Assembly: GCA_049609625.1 (NCBI GenBank)
Contig: JBMYYR010000016.1
Coordinates: forward strand, 1-35,517
From: JBMYYR01 sp049609625
GTDB taxonomy: Bacteria > Bacteroidota > Bacteroidia > Flavobacteriales > CAJXXR01
DNA: 35,517 nt
Reading direction: 5' to 3'
The position numbers and the translations under genes were made by a program. The first letter of the stretch is position 1; the number at the start of each line of letters is the position of its first letter. Of the stretch, positions 31,875 to 35,517 are shown one piece after another. The notes beneath the pieces were generated by a model that saw nothing but the letters and a program-made list of their open reading frames with translations, was not told where the DNA came from and searched no databases.

Positions 31875-33161
31875 ATGGGATTAATTACAGACATCCATGC
31901 AAGAGAAATTCTAGATTCACGAGGAAATCCGACTGTAGAAGTCGATATTTTGACTGATTCAGGCGCTTTCGGGCGTGCAGCTGTTCCGAGTGGAGCTTCG
32001 ACAGGCGAACACGAAGCCGTTGAGTTGCGAGACAAAGACGACAACCGCTATTTAGGTAAGGGCGTTTTGAAGGCTATCGACAATGTAAATTCAACAATTG
32101 CTGATGAACTCATTGGGATGGACGTTGAAGATCAGCTAGGTATCGATCGAACGATGATTGAGCTTGATGGAACTGAAAATAAAGCTAAATTAGGTGCAAA
32201 CGCCATGTTGGCAGTTTCCTTGGCATCAGCCAGAGCTGCAGCCATGCATACTAACCAAATGCTGTTCAATTACATTGGTGGTGCAAATGCAAAAGTTTTG
32301 CCAGTACCGATGATGAATATTTTGAACGGCGGTTCGCATGCTGATAATTCAATTGATTTTCAGGAATTTATGATTATGCCTATTGGCGCAGAATCGTTTT
32401 CTGAAAGTTTGAGAATGGGAACAGAAGTGTTTCATCATCTAAAAAATGTCTTGAAAAAAGAAGGCTATTCAACCAATGTTGGAGACGAAGGTGGTTTTGC
32501 ACCAAACCTGAAATCAAACGATCATGCCATGGAAATGGTTTTGAAAGCGATAGAAAAAGCAGGATATCGACCAGGAGAAGATATGGGTATTGCTTTAGAT
32601 GTAGCTTCATCGGAATTTTATTTAAAAGACGAAGGCGTTTACCATTTACACCAATCGACAGGAGAGAAGTTTAGTTCAGATGATCTGATTAGCTTCTATA
32701 AAAACTGGGTAAACAAATACCCAATTTTATCGATAGAAGACGCTTTGGATGAAAACGATTGGGCAGGCTGGAAGAGCTTAACGTCGAGCATCGGAAATAA
32801 AGTGCAACTAGTTGGGGATGATTTGTTTGTAACCAACACCAAACGACTGGAAAGAGGAATTAGAGAACAGATTGCAAATTCAATTCTTATTAAAGTAAAC
32901 CAAATTGGAACTTTGACTGAAACGATGGAAGCTGTAGATTTGGCACATCGAAATGGATTTACCTCAGTAATGTCGCACAGATCAGGCGAAACCGAAGATT
33001 CAACTATAGCTGATTTAGCGGTAGCTTTGTCGACAGGTCAAATCAAAACGGGCTCGGCTTCGCGATCAGATCGGATGGCAAAATACAACCAATTACTTCG
33101 GATTGAAGAATCTCTTGGAGATTCGGCAGTTTTTGGAAAAAAATACATGAAATTTCTGTAA
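31875..33161 (+). CDS. eno: Enolase
   Basis: 428 aa. Interconverts 2-phosphoglycerate and phosphoenolpyruvate. Metal ligands D242, E288 and D315, catalytic E205 (NVGDEGGFAP) and K340 (ILIKVNQIGTLTE) are present, as are the SHRSGETED loop and the start ITDIHAREILDSRGNPTVEV. Starts 6 bp after carA and 21 bp before gltA, so probably co-transcribed. Confidence 0.98.
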   Translation: MGLITDIHAREILDSRGNPTVEVDILTDSGAFGRAAVPSGASTGEHEAVELRDKDDNRYLGKGVLKAIDNVNSTIADELIGMDVEDQLGIDRTMIELDGTENKAKLGANAMLAVSLASARAAAMHTNQMLFNYIGGANAKVLPVPMMNILNGGSHADNSIDFQEFMIMPIGAESFSESLRMGTEVFHHLKNVLKKEGYSTNVGDEGGFAPNLKSNDHAMEMVLKAIEKAGYRPGEDMGIALDVASSEFYLKDEGVYHLHQSTGEKFSSDDLISFYKNWVNKYPILSIEDALDENDWAGWKSLTSSIGNKVQLVGDDLFVTNTKRLERGIREQIANSILIKVNQIGTLTETMEAVDLAHRNGFTSVMSHRSGETEDSTIADLAVALSTGQIKTGSASRSDRMAKYNQLLRIEESLGDSAVFGKKYMKFL

Positions 33162-33182
33162 TATTCTTTACCTTTACGACCT

Positions 33183-34490
33183 ATGAACAGATTAAAAGAA
33201 GAATTCGCTAGCATCATCGATGAAGCGATTAAAGATAGACGAGATTTACTCGCAAAATATGGTGATGAATCACTCGGAGAAATTAAAGTAAGTCAACTTT
33301 ATGGTGGTATGCGAGGCATGCTCAGCATGATTTGCGAAACCTCAAAACTGGATGTCAACGAAGGCATTCGTTTTAGAGGTTATTCGATTCCTGAACTTCA
33401 GGAAAAACTACCAAAATACATCGATGGAAATGAGCCTTTACCAGAAGGGATTTTCTATTTGATGTTGACAGGGAAATTGCCAACAGAAGATGACGTACGT
33501 CGTGTTTCGAACCAATGGATGCGCCGATCGACTGTGCCACCACATGTGTTCAAAGTGATAGATGCTTTACCAGAGCATACACACCCGATGACGCAATTTT
33601 CGGCTGCTATTACAGCCTTGAGAACCGAGTCGGAGTTTACAAAAGCTTACCGAGATGGTATTAATAAAAAAGACTATTGGATTCCGACTTATGAGGATTC
33701 TATGAATCTTATTGCACGATTACCACGTGTGGCAGCTTATATTTACCGAAGAACCTACCACAATGGAGATCATATTGAACCAAACCCGAAATTAGATTGG
33801 TCTGGGAATTTTGCTCACATGTTAGGTTTTGATGGCGAAGAATTTAAAGAATTGATGCGTTTGTATATGACGATCCATTCTGATCATGAAGGAGGAAACG
33901 TCTCTGCACACGCTACCCATTTGGTTGGTTCGGCACTTACAGATCCATACCTTTCTTTTGCTGCCGGAATGAATGGTTTGGCTGGTCCGTTACACGGTTT
34001 GGCAAATCAAGAAGTTGTGCGTTGGCTTTTGGCAATGCGTGCAGAATTAGGTGGCGGATTGCCAACTAAAGAGCAAATTGCAACCTATTGTAAAAAAACC
34101 TTAGCGGATGGAAAAGTTATTCCAGGTTTTGGACACGCTGTTCTTAGAAAAACAGACCCAAGATATTCAGCTCAAAGAGAATTTGCACTCAAGCACATGC
34201 CAGATAATGAATTGTTTAACATTGTAAGCAAAGTGTATGAAGTTGTGCCGCCAATTCTTCAGGCTACCGGAAAAGTAAAAAATCCTTGGCCAAACGTTGA
34301 CGCACATTCAGGTGTATTGTTGATGAATTATGGCTTGGTAGAATACGATTTCTATACTGTTCTTTTCGGTGTATCTAGATCAATCGGTGTACTTACCAAC
34401 CTGATTTGGGACAGAGCAACTGGCTCGCCAATTGAACGTCCAGGTTCTATTTCGACCAAATTGCTGAGAGAAAAATTAGAGTCAAAATAA
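33183..34490 (+). CDS. gltA: Citrate synthase, eukaryote-like type
   Basis: 435 aa. Condenses acetyl-CoA and oxaloacetate to citrate. Catalytic residues: H271 (GPLHGLANQE), H318 (GFGHAVLRKTDPRY) and D373 (NPWPNVDAHSG). Several stretches (IHSDHEGGNVSAHATHLVGS, then FAAGMNGLAGPLHGLANQE, LRKTDPRYSAQREFALKH) are almost those of the animal mitochondrial enzyme rather than of the E. coli type II hexamer, indicating a type I dimer-like enzyme probably without NADH regulation (inference). Last gene of carA-eno-gltA, before a strong terminator. Confidence 0.96.
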   Translation: MNRLKEEFASIIDEAIKDRRDLLAKYGDESLGEIKVSQLYGGMRGMLSMICETSKLDVNEGIRFRGYSIPELQEKLPKYIDGNEPLPEGIFYLMLTGKLPTEDDVRRVSNQWMRRSTVPPHVFKVIDALPEHTHPMTQFSAAITALRTESEFTKAYRDGINKKDYWIPTYEDSMNLIARLPRVAAYIYRRTYHNGDHIEPNPKLDWSGNFAHMLGFDGEEFKELMRLYMTIHSDHEGGNVSAHATHLVGSALTDPYLSFAAGMNGLAGPLHGLANQEVVRWLLAMRAELGGGLPTKEQIATYCKKTLADGKVIPGFGHAVLRKTDPRYSAQREFALKHMPDNELFNIVSKVYEVVPPILQATGKVKNPWPNVDAHSGVLLMNYGLVEYDFYTVLFGVSRSIGVLTNLIWDRATGSPIERPGSISTKLLREKLESK

Positions 34491-34513
34491 ATATAGAGTT
34501 TACAACACACTAC

Positions 34514-34550
34514 AAAAAAGCCAATACAAAACCATGTATTGGCTTTTTTT
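34514..34550 (+). terminator. Intrinsic terminator after gltA
   Basis: AAAAAAGCCAATACA (34514-34528), loop AAACCA, TGTATTGGCTTTTTT plus a further T (34535-34550). A perfect stem of about 15 bp with a T tract. Confidence 0.95.
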
Positions 34551-34767
34551 GTTTCTAAGTCTTCCTCTTTTTAATCAAATCAAAACCAATACTGCTCGGA
34601 GTGAAGTGCGAAACTAACTTTTGGGTACAGACTCGTGATGTTTTTTTCTGCATGTTTTTAAAGTTAAAATTAGTTTAATTTACTGAAAAACAATGTATTA
34701 AACTCATTTTGGATGTGTTAATGAGTGATTTATAATCATTTTTTGTGAAATGTAAGCATATTTTTAC
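34551..34767. other. Intergenic region after gltA, no gene seen
   Basis: The 357-bp gap between gltA and the next gene holds the terminator, then about 215 bp of very AT-rich DNA, in which I find no plausible coding frame, then a promoter-like element and leader hairpin. Confidence 0.6.
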
Positions 34768-34775
34768 TAGTTTTG
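34768..34775 (+). promoter_or_regulatory. -7 element of the right-edge secreted-protein promoter
   Basis: TAGTTTTG matches TAnnTTTG and has a TTTG at 34742-34745, 22 bp upstream, as a -33 element. This is the best complete promoter in the window. A weaker TGTCTTTG at 34808-34815 is a possible alternative. Confidence 0.6.
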
Positions 34776-34787
34776 ATCCGTTAAAAA

Positions 34788-34810
34788 ACATCAATAAAAG
34801 ATATTGATGT
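34788..34810 (+). promoter_or_regulatory. Leader inverted repeat of the secreted-protein gene
   Basis: ACATCAAT (34788-34795), loop of 7 nt, ATTGATGT (34803-34810): a perfect 8-bp repeat between the -7 element and the ATG at 34848. It could be an operator or an RNA hairpin. Confidence 0.5.
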
Positions 34811-34847
34811 CTTTGCGAAAAAAACACTACTTAAAAGCTGAAATCCT

Positions 34848-35517
34848 ATGAAGAAAAAAATGACAAAATTATTAATCGCATTAGTTCTGTCCACCTTTGG
34901 ATGGCAAGCCAATGCGCAAGTTTACCTTACTACAAGTGGTGGTAGTTACCCTACTGAAAAATGGTGTAGCATCTCTACGGGTGTTGATGGAACAGGCACC
35001 ATTGTGTGGCAGCAAGGAGGAGGACCTATCGGAACAGGGTCAGGTTTGTTGACCAATGAAGCTATTGCGCTACCTAGTTCAGGAACGTATTATTTGAATT
35101 GTTATGACCAATATGACGATAGTTGGGATGGAACGGTTTATGACTTAACAGACGGCACCACTACTATCATCAACAATGGAGGCACTCCTCCAGATGATGG
35201 TACGGATATCGATGCTAGCGGAGGCTGGGATGGAACAGCTGATGAATTAGAATCATCTGAAGCATTTACTTATACTGCTCCTGCTTGCCCTACACCAACC
35301 ACACTCACAGCCAACAACATTACAACAACTACTGCCGACTTAGGCTGGACAGAAAACGGAACGGCTACCACGTGGGACATTGAGCATGGCGCAACAGGCT
35401 TTACGCAAGGTTCAGGAACTACGGTTACAGGAACGACTACTAACCCACACAATTTATCAGGTTTAACCGCCAACACGACTTACGACTTTTACGTCAGAGC
35501 TGATTGTGGCGGAAGTG
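34848..35517 (+). CDS. Secreted fibronectin type III domain protein (partial, runs off window)
   Basis: 223 residues are visible and the frame is still open at the right edge. A signal peptide (MKKKMTKLLIALVLSTFGWQ, cleavage probably after ANA, residue 23) is followed by a beta-rich domain (24-145) with the repeated aspartate motifs YDQYDDSWDG (87-95 region) and GGWDGTADE, then CPTP at 147-150 beginning a fibronectin type III domain (about 147-223, with ADLGWTENG and TTYDFYVRADCG). Such CP-x-P-started FN3 domains are common in large Bacteroidota proteins exported by type IX secretion. A C-terminal sorting domain would lie outside the window. Function (adhesin or exoenzyme) cannot be told. Confidence 0.85.
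   Translation, partial: MKKKMTKLLIALVLSTFGWQANAQVYLTTSGGSYPTEKWCSISTGVDGTGTIVWQQGGGPIGTGSGLLTNEAIALPSSGTYYLNCYDQYDDSWDGTVYDLTDGTTTIINNGGTPPDDGTDIDASGGWDGTADELESSEAFTYTAPACPTPTTLTANNITTTTADLGWTENGTATTWDIEHGATGFTQGSGTTVTGTTTNPHNLSGLTANTTYDFYVRADCGGS

Noticed and set aside
35270..35476. Minus-strand open frame of 68 codons at the right edge
   Set aside because: It lies opposite the Thr/Pro/Ala-rich FN3 protein, whose signal peptide, domain pattern and open frame are far more convincing; the Val-rich translation is a mirror of its Thr codons.
1..35517. CRISPR array, tRNA or rRNA genes, insertion sequences, prophage
   Set aside because: No regularly spaced repeats, cloverleaf genes, transposase or phage genes were seen on either strand.

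Overview
The window reads as chromosomal DNA from a member of the Bacteroidota, most likely a marine-type Flavobacteriaceae (inference). Reasons: low GC; near absence of Shine-Dalgarno sequences before ribosomal protein genes; promoter-like TAnnTTTG elements (the Bacteroidota -7 consensus) before several transcription units; fusA followed directly by rpsJ with no tuf; a carA-eno-gltA group after rplQ; and at the right edge a signal-peptide protein with a fibronectin type III domain of the kind common in type IX-secreted Bacteroidota proteins. About 53 genes are supported. Nearly all are housekeeping genes, and there is no CRISPR array, tRNA, rRNA, prophage or insertion sequence.

Layout. (1) 1-329: tail of a probable outer-membrane protein cut by the window edge. 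(2) 379-4622, minus strand: mrp - nfu - korA - korB, one operon pairing two Fe-S cluster carriers with a ferredoxin-dependent 2-oxoacid oxidoreductase. (3) 4801-5421: an unrecognised exported beta-rich protein. (4) 5643-10353: yceD - rpmF - plsX - fabH - accB - accC, the start of fatty acid and phospholipid synthesis, ended by a strong terminator at 10379-10412; two hairpins lie at internal gene boundaries. (5) 10413-11127: an accessory island with a ParD/RelE-type toxin-antitoxin pair and an unexplained 170-bp segment. (6) 11189-12700, minus strand: a GT-C family 39 glycosyltransferase. (7) 12904-30741: one uninterrupted str-S10-spc-alpha supercluster (rpsL to rplQ, about 17.8 kb), with one promoter-like element at its head and one clear terminator at its end. 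(8) 30765-34490: carA - eno - gltA, ended by a terminator at 34514-34550. (9) 34848 to the right edge: start of a secreted multidomain protein.

How the genes work together. The long plus-strand block makes ribosomal proteins, EF-G, IF-1, RNA polymerase alpha, the SecY channel and methionine aminopeptidase, so translation, nascent-chain processing and export are expressed together. KorAB and citrate synthase belong to the TCA cycle, enolase to glycolysis; Mrp and Nfu probably supply Fe-S clusters. PlsX, FabH, AccB and AccC feed membrane lipid synthesis.

I did not find a clearly new biological system. The observations most worth a second look are: an assembly gap in secY that is probably artefactual; a 10-bp perfect hairpin between rpsC and rplP; a 12-bp palindrome over the str promoter; hairpins before plsX, between accB and accC and in the leader of the right-edge gene; a citrate synthase resembling the mitochondrial enzyme; and the toxin-antitoxin island. 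Statements about homologues rest on recalled family knowledge; no searches were run.
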